Shown in pieces: positions 49,401-57,201 of a DNA stretch of 64,000 nt. Numbering within the stretch: the stretch's first letter is position 1; each line of letters starts with the position of its first letter. A model generated the notes under the pieces. The model searched no databases. It was given only the letters and a program-made list of their open reading frames with translations, and was not told the DNA's origin. The position numbers were made by a program, and so were the translations under genes. Source of the stretch: Caulobacteraceae bacterium (GTDB lineage: Bacteria > Pseudomonadota > Alphaproteobacteria > Caulobacterales > Caulobacteraceae); contig JAFBAO010000023.1 of NCBI GenBank assembly GCA_019247715.1, positions 25,581 to 89,580 of the forward strand, given 5' to 3'.

Positions 49401-52400
49401 GATCGGGCCGTGTTTGACCTGCCGCCCGCGCCTTATAGCGCGGCGGCCAATACGCCCGCAGCCCTGGGTGATACGCCCGTCGCGGGCGGCGCCCTCGTCA
49501 GCGGAACCGGCGATCCTCTGGGAAGCGCACAGCTGTTCCCCTTGTTGCCGGCGGACAGCGGCGGAACGACGCCGGTGAACTCCTGGTCCTATCAGCTGGT
49601 GGCGGGCGCCGACCTTGCCGGGGCGAGCGGAAGGCCGAGCGTGAATCCCCTGAACGTCGTCGCCGCTTCCGCTGCTAACCTGATCGTTTCAGGACGGGAG
49701 GTCTATGGCTACAAAGCTGTGCGGGGTATGGTGAGCTTCGCCGATAGCCTGGACCTCGCGGATATCGACAAGATCCTGCCTGTGGGCGATCCGGCGCTTG
49801 CCGACATCAACCAACACCCGTTGCTTTCGCCAGACGCGTGGTACGACGAGTTCTTACAGGAGAACGCGGGGCTTGGCTCGAATTCGGCCACGATCATCCG
49901 CGTCTCGCGAGGGAATCCTGGGGCACAGGCGGCCATAGATCAGCTTGCGACGAAGTTTTTCGCCGCCAATCCCTCGGATCCAATGAGCCTGCTGGCCAAC
50001 GGTGGAATCTCGACGACATTGTCTGTGGCGACAGAGTTCATGAAATTCGTTTCCGACAACTTCTCCACGGTCGCGCCTTTCTTCCGTGCACCGGCTGAGA
50101 GCGGAATCTTTCCCAGGACGACCTACGCGACGACTTCGACTCTGATCCGCACCGGGACCGGCGCCATCAACCTCGCCGCCTCCGGAACCGTCGACCTACG
50201 CAATGGCGCTTCTCCAGAGTTGCTCGACTCGAGGGGCGTCTTGGTTTCGAACGAAGGCAGGCGCGTCCCTGCTGGCGAGCAAGGTCTGCAACTCGGAGGC
50301 GCCGCGGTCTATACCGCTGGCCACCTCGCCGAGCTCGGCCTCACCACAGCGGTAGATGTCGCCACTGGCGAGGTTCTGACCGTCAATCTCGACGCGAACG
50401 CCGTCGTGAACACCAACCTCGCCAATCTCAAGCCCCTCTATCAGTATGGAACGGGCGGTGTCGGCGTGGCCGGAATCCTGGTTGCTGACCCTGTCTATGC
50501 CGACGGCGGTGGGGACGTAAGCGTCAACGCCGGTCTCGACGTCCTAAGCCGCCGCGACACCTTCCAGGAGAGCGAACTGGGCGGAGTCGGCAAGAGCGGC
50601 TCGATCAACACGGGAGCATCATGGATAGGGTCTGGCGATCAGCCGTGGCGGACCGGCCATATTGGCGACTTGGTCAACCTTCAAATCGATCCAGAGCTTT
50701 TCAGCGAGGGAATTGGGACGCTGGGCGGCGGCGACGTCTCGATCACCGCCGGCCGGAATGTCTCAGATCTTTCGATCGTCGCCACTGATTCGGCGACCAC
50801 CGCTGACGTCGGCGGCCTCGCCGCGGCGTCGCAACCCCAAGCGCTGGTGAACCTCGGCGGCGGTGACATCTCGGTCACCGTGGGCGCCAACATCCTCGGC
50901 GGGCGCCTGGACGTGGCCGCCGGCAATGCCACGTTGCGGGCGATGGGCACTCTGGCGAGCGCTGGCGAGATCACTCAGCTCGTCGCCGGCAACCCCAACC
51001 AAGTCGATAACACGCTACGTGTGTTGCTCAGCGACGGCGAGGTGAGCATCAACGCCGGCGGTGCGGTGGATTTGCAGGGGATCGGGGCGCTTGGTCTCGA
51101 GGCCAGCGGACGGGACAGCGCCGGCTTCTATTCGGCCGGGGCGGGCGTATCCATCCTGGCCGATGGTCCGATCACCGTGGCGAACACCGGCAACGACGTC
51201 CTTACGAGCGCCGTCGGGAACAATCCGACCACCTCGGCGGTCTATCCAGGGTCATTCGAGGCTGTTTCGTTTACGAGCGATCTCAGGCTTTCTGCGCCTC
51301 AGGCTCCGAATCCGGCCGGGATACTACTTTATCCGGGCCCCGCCGGTACCCTGACCCTGCTGGCCGGAGGCGACATCGCCTCGACGGTTATCGCGCAGTT
51401 GGACAGCGACCCAACGCTGCTTCCCGGCGCCTTCACCGACTACGTCGAGCTTCCAGGCCCAGTTGTGCTGAGCGGCCTTTCCTTCGGATTTCCGACGGTG
51501 TTGCCGAACACCTCTGACGTCATCCTGCGCGAGCTGCACAACCCCGCCCTGAGCCACGCTGGAGACAGCGCCCCCAATCGAGTGGCCGCTGGTCGGGACA
51601 TCCTCGATATGACCCTCTCCACGGCGAAGCAGACTCGCGTCGCCGCCGGCCGCGACATCATCAACATGGTCTTTCTAGGCCAGAACGACAGCCCTAATGA
51701 CATCACCCGGGTCGCGGCGGGCCGCGACATCACGGCCACCACGACGCTGGCGGCGCCCGTGGTCGGCCTGCTCGGTGGGGTCGCGCCGGTTCTCGGTCCG
51801 CAGCTTCCCGCGGTTCAGGGCGACACCTTCATCCTAGGCGGACCCGGGGCGCTCTTCGTCGAGGCGGGCCGCAACGCGGGCCCGTTCTTAAATTCGGCGG
51901 TGACCGACGGATTCCAGAACAGCAACAACGTGGACACGACGACCGGCGCCCTGACCTACGGCGGCGGCATCATCACCGTCGGCAATCTGTGGAACCCGTG
52001 GCTGCCGGCCCAAGGCGCGGACATCTTCACCGAATTCGGGGTCGGCAAGGGCCAGGACTATGGCGCCCTGATCTCCACCTATCTATCCCCGAAGAATTTC
52101 GCCAACTTGCCGGCCTATCTGTTCGTACAGACCACCGACTCCTTCGGCGACTCCATCCCCGACCGGACGAAGGAGATCTACGCGCTTTCGCTGGTGGATT
52201 GGATGAAGTCCATCGCCACCGACGTGATCAGCCGCTACGACACTGCGACGGGCGTCACCGCGCCGCCGGCCAGCGCGCCCGCCTTGATCCAGTTCATGCA
52301 GGGTCTGCAGAAGGGCGGCTCGGCGAGCTTCGCCCAGGCCCTGAGCTTTCTGCCGCAGCTTTCCGACCAGAGGCTGCCCCTCATTCCGTGGATGCAGCTC

Positions 52401-53513
52401 AACCAGGGCGCCGCCCTGGTGGCCGCCTATGGGACCCTGGACGTGACCTACAGCCAGGCACTGGCAGCGTTCCAGTCCCTGCCAGCGCTGAGCCAGCGCG
52501 ACTTCCTGGTCAAGGATGTCTATTTCAACGAGTTGACCCAGACTTCCGTGCCCTCGAGCCCCTCTTACCTCAAGTACTCGCGCGGCTATGAGGCCGTGAA
52601 CACGCTGTTCCCCGCCTCGCTCGGCTATACTGCGAACAGTCTGAGCGGCGGGCCCGCCGGGGCGTCAACGACGGTGCAGACCGGCAACCTCGATCTGCGC
52701 CTGGCCACGATCCAGACCGAGGAAGGGGGCGACATCGTCATCCTGGGGCCTGGCGGCCGCGTCCTCGCAGGCTCGACGGTGAGCACCTCGGTCCAGGCGT
52801 CCCGCCGTGTCTACGACGGCGGGGCCCTCTACTCGGGCGGATCGGTTTTCTCTCCCCTGACGGCCCAGATCACGCAGGTCCCGCCGGGCTACGAGGGCGT
52901 CCTGACGCTTCGGGGCGGCTCGATCGACTCCTTCACCGACGGGGACTTCCTGCTCAACCAGAGCCGCGCCTTCACCGAGGAAGGCGGCGACATCGCCATC
53001 TGGTCTTCCAACGCGGACGTCAACGCCGGGCTGGGGCCGAGAACCACCGCTGACGTGCCGCCGGTGGTGGTCCGGATCGACGAGAACGGTCTCAGCCAGG
53101 CCTCAACCACCAGCGCCGTCTCCGGCGCCGGCATCGGCGCGTTCCAGCCCGACGCCAGCGGACTTGCGCCGGACGTCTTCCTGATCGCACCCCGCGGCAC
53201 GGTCGATGCGGGCGCCGCCGGCGTGCGGTCCGCCGGCAATGTCTACGTAGCGGCCTTCCAAGTGGCGAACGCGGATGCCATCCAGGCGCAAGGGACAATC
53301 ACCGGCACAGGCGCGGCCGCGCCTGTGGACGTCGCCGCCCAATCCAGCGGAGACGTCGCCTCGGCGGCTGCGTCGCAAGCGGCGCAGGCTGCGTCTAGCT
53401 CGGGCAACGATGCGAACCAACGCCCGATCATTTTCGTGGACGTCCTTGGCTACCTGGCCGACGAGTCCAAGAGTTGCAGCGTCGACGAGCAGCGCCACGG
53501 CGTCTGCCACTAG
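40455..53513 (+). CDS. Giant filamentous haemagglutinin-like TpsA exoprotein
   Basis: Two-partner secretion exoprotein of 4,352 residues in one unbroken frame. Signal peptide at residues 1-33, ending ARA|QS. The TPS/haemagglutinin N-terminal domain spans about residues 140-270, with NPNQVSIAQTNPQAVLSW and NQNGVIFGPTSQVNVGSLIASSL. A very long Gly/Ala/Ser/Thr-rich beta-helix follows, with many GGDxxI and AGRDI turns. The region from about residue 3,860 has DUF3739-type features (FNELTQ, RGYEAVNTLFP, GGDIVILGPGGRVLAGS), then GGDIAIWSSNADVNAG and a C-terminus with Cys-x9-Cys. The ATG at 40455 is chosen over the TTG at 40443. No C-terminal toxin domain or immunity gene is seen, so an adhesin or matrix role fits best. 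The transporter gene follows. Confidence 0.92.
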   Translation: MRLLLMISTALCRVGGAGLASLAALCVVDAARAQSIGALMAATHQMAVAAPTAPAPATAASSSPSAIAMASASARALQNQTQVNSALSLALQAQAAAQAAARALNQNQLVNAADGLTLGCNPATSACGLTPAVSQPTPASADSTGLATWQGASMPTVGANPNQVSIAQTNPQAVLSWTTFNVGQNSSLTYQQQPGWVALNRVVGQIDPRTGLRNPNLAPAPSQILGSINANGTVLVINQNGVIFGPTSQVNVGSLIASSLEIGTPPSFNANNPNSLGIRNSQFLEFGLLGYQEQQSGQGPAIYTFSAQQAGVGAFHAAIYDAPEGNVQVDAGASLTSADGGYLMLFAPRVTNAGQLSSADGEVALQSGRLITLTPSEGNASSVDPNVRGLVVTSSTAGNLADSIETAGASIIQSPRGYVSLGATPLGSATEGGVIAATTSISENGYVNIFGGTVDIAPHAVISIGPDVSAATIPQDPTSLAEFKPSRVRIGGYAPGSTDASGAVTPPTTTPAMIDIGSGSLIYAPGANISIGADSNVDATASTSATPTSQVVVESGATIDAAGLTDVVISASRNSLKISPVKGNELADAPAFRNGFLNGATVFLDPRLSGVTADGVAWVGSPLISAGAYAQQAGVSVQELMVAGGAVTLGVQAAPAGSMLAAAPQVIVKPGAAIDVSGGWKTYQAGLVQQSYLVAASGAVIPISQADPEATYVGLYTGYTVTQPRWGVSATYLDPVLTGGRLEGQYTEGRDAGSLTVKGSVIALDGQVNAQAFAGPAQLLAATPGTAKSGIAGDLRPLQAAPAQLPAGGYLDVQALSLSNLTGGGDIDIVGSTSYSLGPSATVSLNADAISQMGLSQLTVQTSGKITVAADAAVNLAPGGAFEALAGRTITIAGTVTTPSGSIDLTTADIPSGSVLAPEPLTAFDPSQAGPFDILVDGALNVAGRWANDFDATPGTLVGAAYLNGGEITLDAAPRVTSSPVIGFPGPKSASDATTDISGSIVVAPGATLNLAGGGYVSPVGALTLTSKGGDLSLYADTTYFRLAAPGENVPGGISGFRVSGVASSGSPALPINPPAITSRVSLADGSIIDAGFAGGGVFTLTTPYFSFGDSSLMPVGSAGASLPLEFFSQSGFADFKITSYGTALVPNAFQNTFRGYNAVFQTEVVSVSSGRTLSLTQSYLSPILTDGQVAALEGLPTGSNLLSRVAPAIPSDAWDQKPVSLTLGGALELHVDAGAAVVGPAGGSLAVSQLNNEGLIRIPSGTLTQSEILPSFYVTSGAIAVHSLSDIFGPPGADGTVSETSPNALGLTVNGRPLTNAQVAADNNGQNPIYLLGDLSASEGVRLGPGSVIDLSGEAIVNPRAAPAAGLSSVTEGMVAPGGSIVSTNVFNAGGALFRAAPGSSVYGQFTLSAAGVPDVFNARPGAVINLAGAQATFDEPAVAAGLAGAPQPTLAPTLVWSNGGNLTLNQGSVITGAIIDARGGAPLALGGTLSMLDPVLYQSDPASPTLDAVSADAVGRAGFATFVAQGSLGSVGDVSLSLPRSLFVETPTTFAPPASAQAAADLESPVISSGGALEIDAPYISLAGAFQSVSSPAYGALGSNSVALKADAIDVSGAVVFDQSVARATLSATGDVRLIGAPPSTIGLQTPPPPTLIGQLVANGDLTINATQVYPTTGSTFAITSTGAASPSGSSGGTIRFNSAGAAPASPYSAGGDLLVQAANIVQAGVVRAPLGALTLGANAATAFAPATTSLILAPGSTTSVSADGLNIPYGTTTDQVEWYFSPTSSNPLTAPPAGVLHLAGESISASSGAVVDLQGGGDVYAYEFISGPGGTRDVLNQLNPDRFSSTNGFQYPDGRQIYAIVPGLSNAPVAAYDPIYASNYAALYGPSQAGLRVFLNGGPGLPAGWYTLLPAQYALLPGGMRVVQDTGAATPPPASGATLSDGTIVASGYFGVAGVNTRSPTLQVFDIQPQSVFRQESNIALTLGNAAFAAKAALADTPPPQLPIDADRLILSPVTQLALNATFETTPASLTATGSTPALAGHGSEVDITGASLVVEGANPVNAPAGTIVLTDASLADLNAASLLLGGVRTDNSDGTTSLQVSANSIAIAGGATLSAPEIMLAVDGANSSLTVASGASIFATGAVNGEPTGDYVIDGLASDGVTRIQAAQGGFLRVSNGPQRAISRLHVDPQVAPGVIVIGAANLQGASVEAASLGQLSLSDDAQAQAASLALGAGSISFGGSGAGLVLTPRLQALVGGVADLLLQSPSAIAFVSGSYGFNALSLDAPGLAVLGGGAVALHTGALSLANSGAPSATCGTSGALACGTGSLTLSASSIAFGSGTVRTYGAGSTVTLAAPAGVFVDGAADFDVGPSALTIDSPFVGDRGGGKPGAAIPSLTLTSSGPVLFTSSAPASAFTAPQGTPGAQLAIDGASVSIVGTELRATAGALNVQSASGIAVSGGALLATPGYAQVFGDAADPTTVSAPGGTLSLTALGGDISISDDSILSVGGAQGQAGSLSLTAQNGQVYAYHRQSPDVVALASVLSAGPNGGGSLTLDTGGAFDLSAFAAGSGQQFTGAINIRSAQHDLTLAAGDLLTATSVQLTADGGQILDAGEINTSGAKGGAVGLYGAAGVHLTSTALIDAHADGYGPTSTLQSSGGDVTLGVDGTGAIAVDAGATINVGAVQTANRLVSMSRTNGAYFTFVPGDVGGTVTFRAPVIAQSGGDTVLVSVQGAVAGADSVVLEGFQRFDLSSLASNPNYTGVSIANGTATLNLAATGAGQINALADPNGPVVQFVQDFNVSADYGALNGLAAQANFHARPGIELDYSGNIVLASNWNLGAGVVDVAGAAAAGLMTADSALPGRFFVTPGDEGQLLAQYAAATYHVGGSFYGEPGVLTLRAGGDLDIQGSITDGFFQFGDQTDPGYLNLVLGGGDRAYQGALAPACSGAGGCASVSAYVSGANPRHFVAVTFPVPRGLDRAVFDLPPAPYSAAANTPAALGDTPVAGGALVSGTGDPLGSAQLFPLLPADSGGTTPVNSWSYQLVAGADLAGASGRPSVNPLNVVAASAANLIVSGREVYGYKAVRGMVSFADSLDLADIDKILPVGDPALADINQHPLLSPDAWYDEFLQENAGLGSNSATIIRVSRGNPGAQAAIDQLATKFFAANPSDPMSLLANGGISTTLSVATEFMKFVSDNFSTVAPFFRAPAESGIFPRTTYATTSTLIRTGTGAINLAASGTVDLRNGASPELLDSRGVLVSNEGRRVPAGEQGLQLGGAAVYTAGHLAELGLTTAVDVATGEVLTVNLDANAVVNTNLANLKPLYQYGTGGVGVAGILVADPVYADGGGDVSVNAGLDVLSRRDTFQESELGGVGKSGSINTGASWIGSGDQPWRTGHIGDLVNLQIDPELFSEGIGTLGGGDVSITAGRNVSDLSIVATDSATTADVGGLAAASQPQALVNLGGGDISVTVGANILGGRLDVAAGNATLRAMGTLASAGEITQLVAGNPNQVDNTLRVLLSDGEVSINAGGAVDLQGIGALGLEASGRDSAGFYSAGAGVSILADGPITVANTGNDVLTSAVGNNPTTSAVYPGSFEAVSFTSDLRLSAPQAPNPAGILLYPGPAGTLTLLAGGDIASTVIAQLDSDPTLLPGAFTDYVELPGPVVLSGLSFGFPTVLPNTSDVILRELHNPALSHAGDSAPNRVAAGRDILDMTLSTAKQTRVAAGRDIINMVFLGQNDSPNDITRVAAGRDITATTTLAAPVVGLLGGVAPVLGPQLPAVQGDTFILGGPGALFVEAGRNAGPFLNSAVTDGFQNSNNVDTTTGALTYGGGIITVGNLWNPWLPAQGADIFTEFGVGKGQDYGALISTYLSPKNFANLPAYLFVQTTDSFGDSIPDRTKEIYALSLVDWMKSIATDVISRYDTATGVTAPPASAPALIQFMQGLQKGGSASFAQALSFLPQLSDQRLPLIPWMQLNQGAALVAAYGTLDVTYSQALAAFQSLPALSQRDFLVKDVYFNELTQTSVPSSPSYLKYSRGYEAVNTLFPASLGYTANSLSGGPAGASTTVQTGNLDLRLATIQTEEGGDIVILGPGGRVLAGSTVSTSVQASRRVYDGGALYSGGSVFSPLTAQITQVPPGYEGVLTLRGGSIDSFTDGDFLLNQSRAFTEEGGDIAIWSSNADVNAGLGPRTTADVPPVVVRIDENGLSQASTTSAVSGAGIGAFQPDASGLAPDVFLIAPRGTVDAGAAGVRSAGNVYVAAFQVANADAIQAQGTITGTGAAAPVDVAAQSSGDVASAAASQAAQAASSSGNDANQRPIIFVDVLGYLADESKSCSVDEQRHGVCH

Positions 53514-53788
53514 CGCGAGCGGCGGGCTCATCAGTCTCCTGACGGCACATGAAGGTGATCGAGATCAAAAATCCTTTTAAAAATCGTCATAATACTGTCA
53601 CGTGTACTGCGAAATTGAATAAATTCCTATTGGATTTGGCGCGCGTCACTGACAAGGACATCACTAGAACCTTGATCGCTACGGCCCCATAAGTTAACGA
53701 AAACTCAACGGCGTCGCCAACGTCGTCAGCCCCGGTTTTCGCGAGGAAGCATCGCGGGCCGTGCTTGGGCGTCGTCTCTGGGGGACCG

Positions 53789-55393
53789 ATGCGCAGATCG
53801 CGGGGGACCGCAACACGGTGTTGGACGCCAGTCGCTTGCGCCTGCGCCGCGATCCTGCTGAGCGCCCAGTCCGTTCAGGCGCAGACTGCGCGTACCGCCT
53901 CCGCCGCTCAGACCTTCGACATCGAGGCCTATGACGTCGATGGGGTGACGCTGCTTAAGCAAGGCGACGTGGAGGCCGCCGTCTATCCGTTCGAGGGACC
54001 GGGGCGCACGCGGGGCGACATCGATCACGCGCGCGAGGCGCTAGAGAAGGTCTACCACGATCGCGGCTTGCAGACGGTGGTCGTGGAACTGCCGCCGCAA
54101 TCGGTGAGCGACAACATCGTGCGGCTGCACGTCATCGAGGCGCCGGTCGGTCGCCTGAGGGTCACCGGTTCGCGGTACTTTTCGCCGAACGCTATCCGCA
54201 ACGAGGCGCCGGCGTTCCGCGAGGGACAGGTTCCCGACCTCAACGCTGCGCAGGCCGAGCTGGCTGATCTAAACCGCCTTCCCGATCGGCGCATCACGCC
54301 GCTGCTCCGCGCCGGCGCGATCCCCGGGACAGTCGATGTCGAGCTCAAGGTCAGCGACACCTTGCCTTTGCACGGCAGCGTCCAGGTCACCAACGACCAC
54401 AACGCCGACACACCGCCGCTCCGCGTGCTGTCGACCTTGCACTACGACAACCTTTGGCAGCTCGGGCACAGCCTGTCGTTTACCTACGCCGTGGCGCCCC
54501 AGGACCGAGCGGCTTCCGAGATCTTCGCCGGCTCCTACCTTGCGCCCCTTTGGGGAACGCGCTGGAACCTCATGTTGTACGGCTACGACTCCAACAGCAA
54601 CGTCGCGACGCTCGGCGGGACCAATGTCCTGGGGAAGGGCTATGCGTTCGGGTTGCGGGCGATCCTTCAGCTGCCTCGCAAGGGCGACGTCGCCCAGTCG
54701 GTGAGCTTCGGAATCGACCTAAAAAATTTCGATGAGAACATAACCTTCGGATCCACGTCGACTGCCGACACGATCCGTTACTTGCCGGTCAATTTCGTCT
54801 ACACCCTTCAAGGCGACGGGCCGCGCGTCAGCGGAAAGGCGACATTGGGCGTTACCGCCGGACTGCGCGGCCTCGGCGGCGATACGGCGATCTTTCAGAA
54901 CAAGCGCGCCAACGCCAACCCCAACTTCGTTCACCTCAACCTCGACATCAGTGACACCGTCGCTCTCGGCGGCGGCTTCGAGATGAACAACCGGCTGTCA
55001 GGCCAGATCGCCGACCAGCCGCTAGTCTCGAGCGAGGAATTTGCCGCCGGCGGATTGAGCTCGGTGCGGGGCTACCTGCAGTCGGAAGTCGTTGGCGACG
55101 ACGGGCTCACCGGCTCGTTCGAGTTTCGATCGCCGTCGCTGGCGCCGAGGCTCGGCGCGTTCGTCGACGACTTTCGTTTCTTCGGCTTCGCAGACGGTGG
55201 CGTCGTCAGGGTTCTGCACCCGCTGGCAGGTCAGACCGATTTCTTCAGCCTGGCGAGTGCGGGGCTCGGACTGCACGCCCAGCTGCTGAAGCATCTCGAC
55301 GGCTACGTCCTGGGGGCGGTGCCCTTGATCGAGGGCCCGAACACCCGGCGGTACCGCCCGGAAATCTTCTTCACCGTGAACGCGGATTTCTAA
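53789..55393 (+). CDS. TpsB outer-membrane transporter (ShlB/FhaC/HecB family)
   Basis: Outer-membrane Omp85-superfamily pore that exports the upstream TpsA. 534 residues from the ATG at 53789, which has GGGGGA four bases upstream; the TTG at 53765 is an alternative. Signal peptide ends VQA|QT. A POTRA-type region is visible (FDIEAYDVDGVTLL, YHDRGLQTVVVELP, VRLHVIEAPVGRLRVTGSRYFS), then the FhaC barrel with GSVQVTNDHNADTPPLRV, the conserved loop motif SSVRGY and a barrel-terminal Phe (NADF). It lies 275 bases after tpsA, and that gap is AT-rich, so it may have its own promoter. Confidence 0.92.
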   Translation: MRRSRGTATRCWTPVACACAAILLSAQSVQAQTARTASAAQTFDIEAYDVDGVTLLKQGDVEAAVYPFEGPGRTRGDIDHAREALEKVYHDRGLQTVVVELPPQSVSDNIVRLHVIEAPVGRLRVTGSRYFSPNAIRNEAPAFREGQVPDLNAAQAELADLNRLPDRRITPLLRAGAIPGTVDVELKVSDTLPLHGSVQVTNDHNADTPPLRVLSTLHYDNLWQLGHSLSFTYAVAPQDRAASEIFAGSYLAPLWGTRWNLMLYGYDSNSNVATLGGTNVLGKGYAFGLRAILQLPRKGDVAQSVSFGIDLKNFDENITFGSTSTADTIRYLPVNFVYTLQGDGPRVSGKATLGVTAGLRGLGGDTAIFQNKRANANPNFVHLNLDISDTVALGGGFEMNNRLSGQIADQPLVSSEEFAAGGLSSVRGYLQSEVVGDDGLTGSFEFRSPSLAPRLGAFVDDFRFFGFADGGVVRVLHPLAGQTDFFSLASAGLGLHAQLLKHLDGYVLGAVPLIEGPNTRRYRPEIFFTVNADF

Positions 55394-55410
55394 GACGGCA
55401 TGACGGGACA

Positions 55411-57192
55411 ATGACCATGCGATCCCTACTGATTATGCTCATCTTGTCAGTTATCGCGCTCCCGGCGACCGCCAATGCCGCCTGGTGGAACAAGGATTGG
55501 CCCTACCGCAAGGAAGTCATCATCGACGCGTCATCGAAGGGCGGCAATATTACACAACCGGCAGGCCGTGTTCCGCTTCTCGTTCGATTGCACGCGGGCA
55601 ACTTCACCTTCTCGGACGCTTCCGAGAAAGGCGATGACCTGCGGTTCGTCGCCGCCGACGACAAGACGCCGCTGAACTTTCACGTCGAGAGCTTCGATCC
55701 GCTGCTCGGGGTCGCGACGATATGGGTGGACGTCCCGCAGTTTCCGGCCGGCGTCCCCTTGAAGATCTGGATGTACTACGGAAACAAGAAGGCGCCCGCG
55801 GCCTCCGATCCCGCCGCGACCTTCGATCCGAATTATACGCTCGTCTACCACTTCGACGGGCCGGCGGGCGCGGCTCCGATCGACGCCACCGCCAATCATT
55901 CCAACGCCGGAAACCCTCCCCCCGGCGTCGAGGAAGCCGCGATCGTCGGCAAGGGCGCGAAATTCCTTGGCGCCGGCGGGATCCTGATCCCGGCGTCGCC
56001 CGCCCTCGCGGTGGCCGCCGACGGCGCGTTCACCTTCAGCGCCTGGGTCAAGACCGCGGCGCCGCAGCCGCGCGCTGCCCTATACGTGCGCCGCGACGGC
56101 GCCGGCTCGCTGGTCGTCGGCCTCGATCAAGGCGTTCCCTTCGTGGAGGTTCAGGGCGCGAGCGGCCTGCAACGCGCCGCCGCGCCGCACGCCGTTGCGC
56201 CCAACCAGTGGGCCTACATCGCGGTCACCGCCGATGGCAAGACAGTTACCCTTTATGTGAATGGCCGTCCGGCGGGGACGATCGCAGGGGGCCTGCCGGC
56301 GCTCGCGGCGCCGGCGATGCTCGGCGCCGATCCAGCCGCGGGATCCACCCTCGCGGCCTTCGCCGGCGAACTGGACGAGGTGCGGCTCTCGAACGTCGCC
56401 CGCTCACCGACCCTCATCCAGGTCGACGCATCAAGCCAGGGCGCGGAGTCGCGATTGGTCGCCTATGGCCAGGATCAGAAGCAGGCTGGCATCGGCTTCG
56501 GCACCCTGGGGCTGATCGTCACCCACGTCGACGCTCCAGCCTGGTTCATCATCTCGCTGCTGGCGGTCCTTGGGGTGGCCTCCTGGTGCGTGATGTGGGT
56601 GAAGACCAGCTACGTGAACCGGGTCGACCGGCTGAACGAGAAGTTTCTGGCCTTCCTTCACGAGCATGGCCACGATCCGGGAGCGCTGGAGGGGAAGCTC
56701 AACGACGACCGCTTCGCCGAGTCGGACATCTATCGAATCTACCATGCGGGCGCCGCGGAGATCGCGCGCCGTGCGCAGCGCGGCGAGATCGGCGTCTCTG
56801 ACGAAGGGGTCGAGGTCGTCCGGTCACTGATGAATACGCGCCTGGTGCGCGAGAATCAGCGCCTTTCCAGCGCCCTCGTTGTCCTCACCATCGCGATCTC
56901 CGGCGGACCGTTTCTCGGACTGTTGGGAACGGTGGTCGGGGTGATGATCACCTTCGCGGACATCGCCGCTGCGGGTGACGTCAACATCAACGCCATCGCC
57001 CCCGGCATCTCGGCGGCCTTGCTCGCCACCATCGCGGGCCTCGCTGTCGCCATCCCGGCCCTGTTCGGCTACAATTATATCCTGCTGCGCAACAAGAACG
57101 TCTCGGCGAACATGCTCGTGTTCGTCGACGAGTTCGTCGCCCGCATCTCCGAACAGCACCGCACTACCCAGCGCCCCATGGCGGCGGAATAG
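55411..57192 (+). CDS. ExbB/TolQ/MotA proton channel fused to periplasmic DUF2341 and LamG-like domains
   Basis: A 593-residue fusion. Signal peptide at 1-24 (ends ANA|AWW); DUF2341 at about 25-140 (WWNKDWPYRKEVIIDA, DDLRFVAADDKTPLNFHVE, KIWMYYGNK); a LamG/concanavalin-like domain at about 145-345 (YHFDG, GAFTFSAWVKTA, TVTLYVNGRPAG, FAGELDEVRLSNVARS); a transmembrane helix near 378-400; and an ExbB/TolQ region with two more helices at about 490-580 (GGPFLGLLGTVVGVMITFADI, ISAALLATIAGLAVAIPALFGYNY). The soluble part should lie in the periplasm and may bind glycan, while the channel couples to ExbD and TonB encoded next. It starts 17 bases after tpsB. Standard ExbB has about 240 residues. Confidence 0.9.
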   Translation: MTMRSLLIMLILSVIALPATANAAWWNKDWPYRKEVIIDASSKGGNITQPAGRVPLLVRLHAGNFTFSDASEKGDDLRFVAADDKTPLNFHVESFDPLLGVATIWVDVPQFPAGVPLKIWMYYGNKKAPAASDPAATFDPNYTLVYHFDGPAGAAPIDATANHSNAGNPPPGVEEAAIVGKGAKFLGAGGILIPASPALAVAADGAFTFSAWVKTAAPQPRAALYVRRDGAGSLVVGLDQGVPFVEVQGASGLQRAAAPHAVAPNQWAYIAVTADGKTVTLYVNGRPAGTIAGGLPALAAPAMLGADPAAGSTLAAFAGELDEVRLSNVARSPTLIQVDASSQGAESRLVAYGQDQKQAGIGFGTLGLIVTHVDAPAWFIISLLAVLGVASWCVMWVKTSYVNRVDRLNEKFLAFLHEHGHDPGALEGKLNDDRFAESDIYRIYHAGAAEIARRAQRGEIGVSDEGVEVVRSLMNTRLVRENQRLSSALVVLTIAISGGPFLGLLGTVVGVMITFADIAAAGDVNINAIAPGISAALLATIAGLAVAIPALFGYNYILLRNKNVSANMLVFVDEFVARISEQHRTTQRPMAAE

Positions 57193-57201
57193 GGGCGCGA
57201 G

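Noticed and set aside
47408..49417. 669-residue forward frame within tpsA
   Set aside because: Arg-rich out-of-frame reading of the repetitive tpsA sequence, with no start signal or motif.
53460..53788. Contact-dependent inhibition toxin tip and immunity gene at the tpsA 3' end
   Set aside because: The C-terminus is a DUF3739-type tail without a toxin domain, and the 275-base gap before tpsB holds no small gene.
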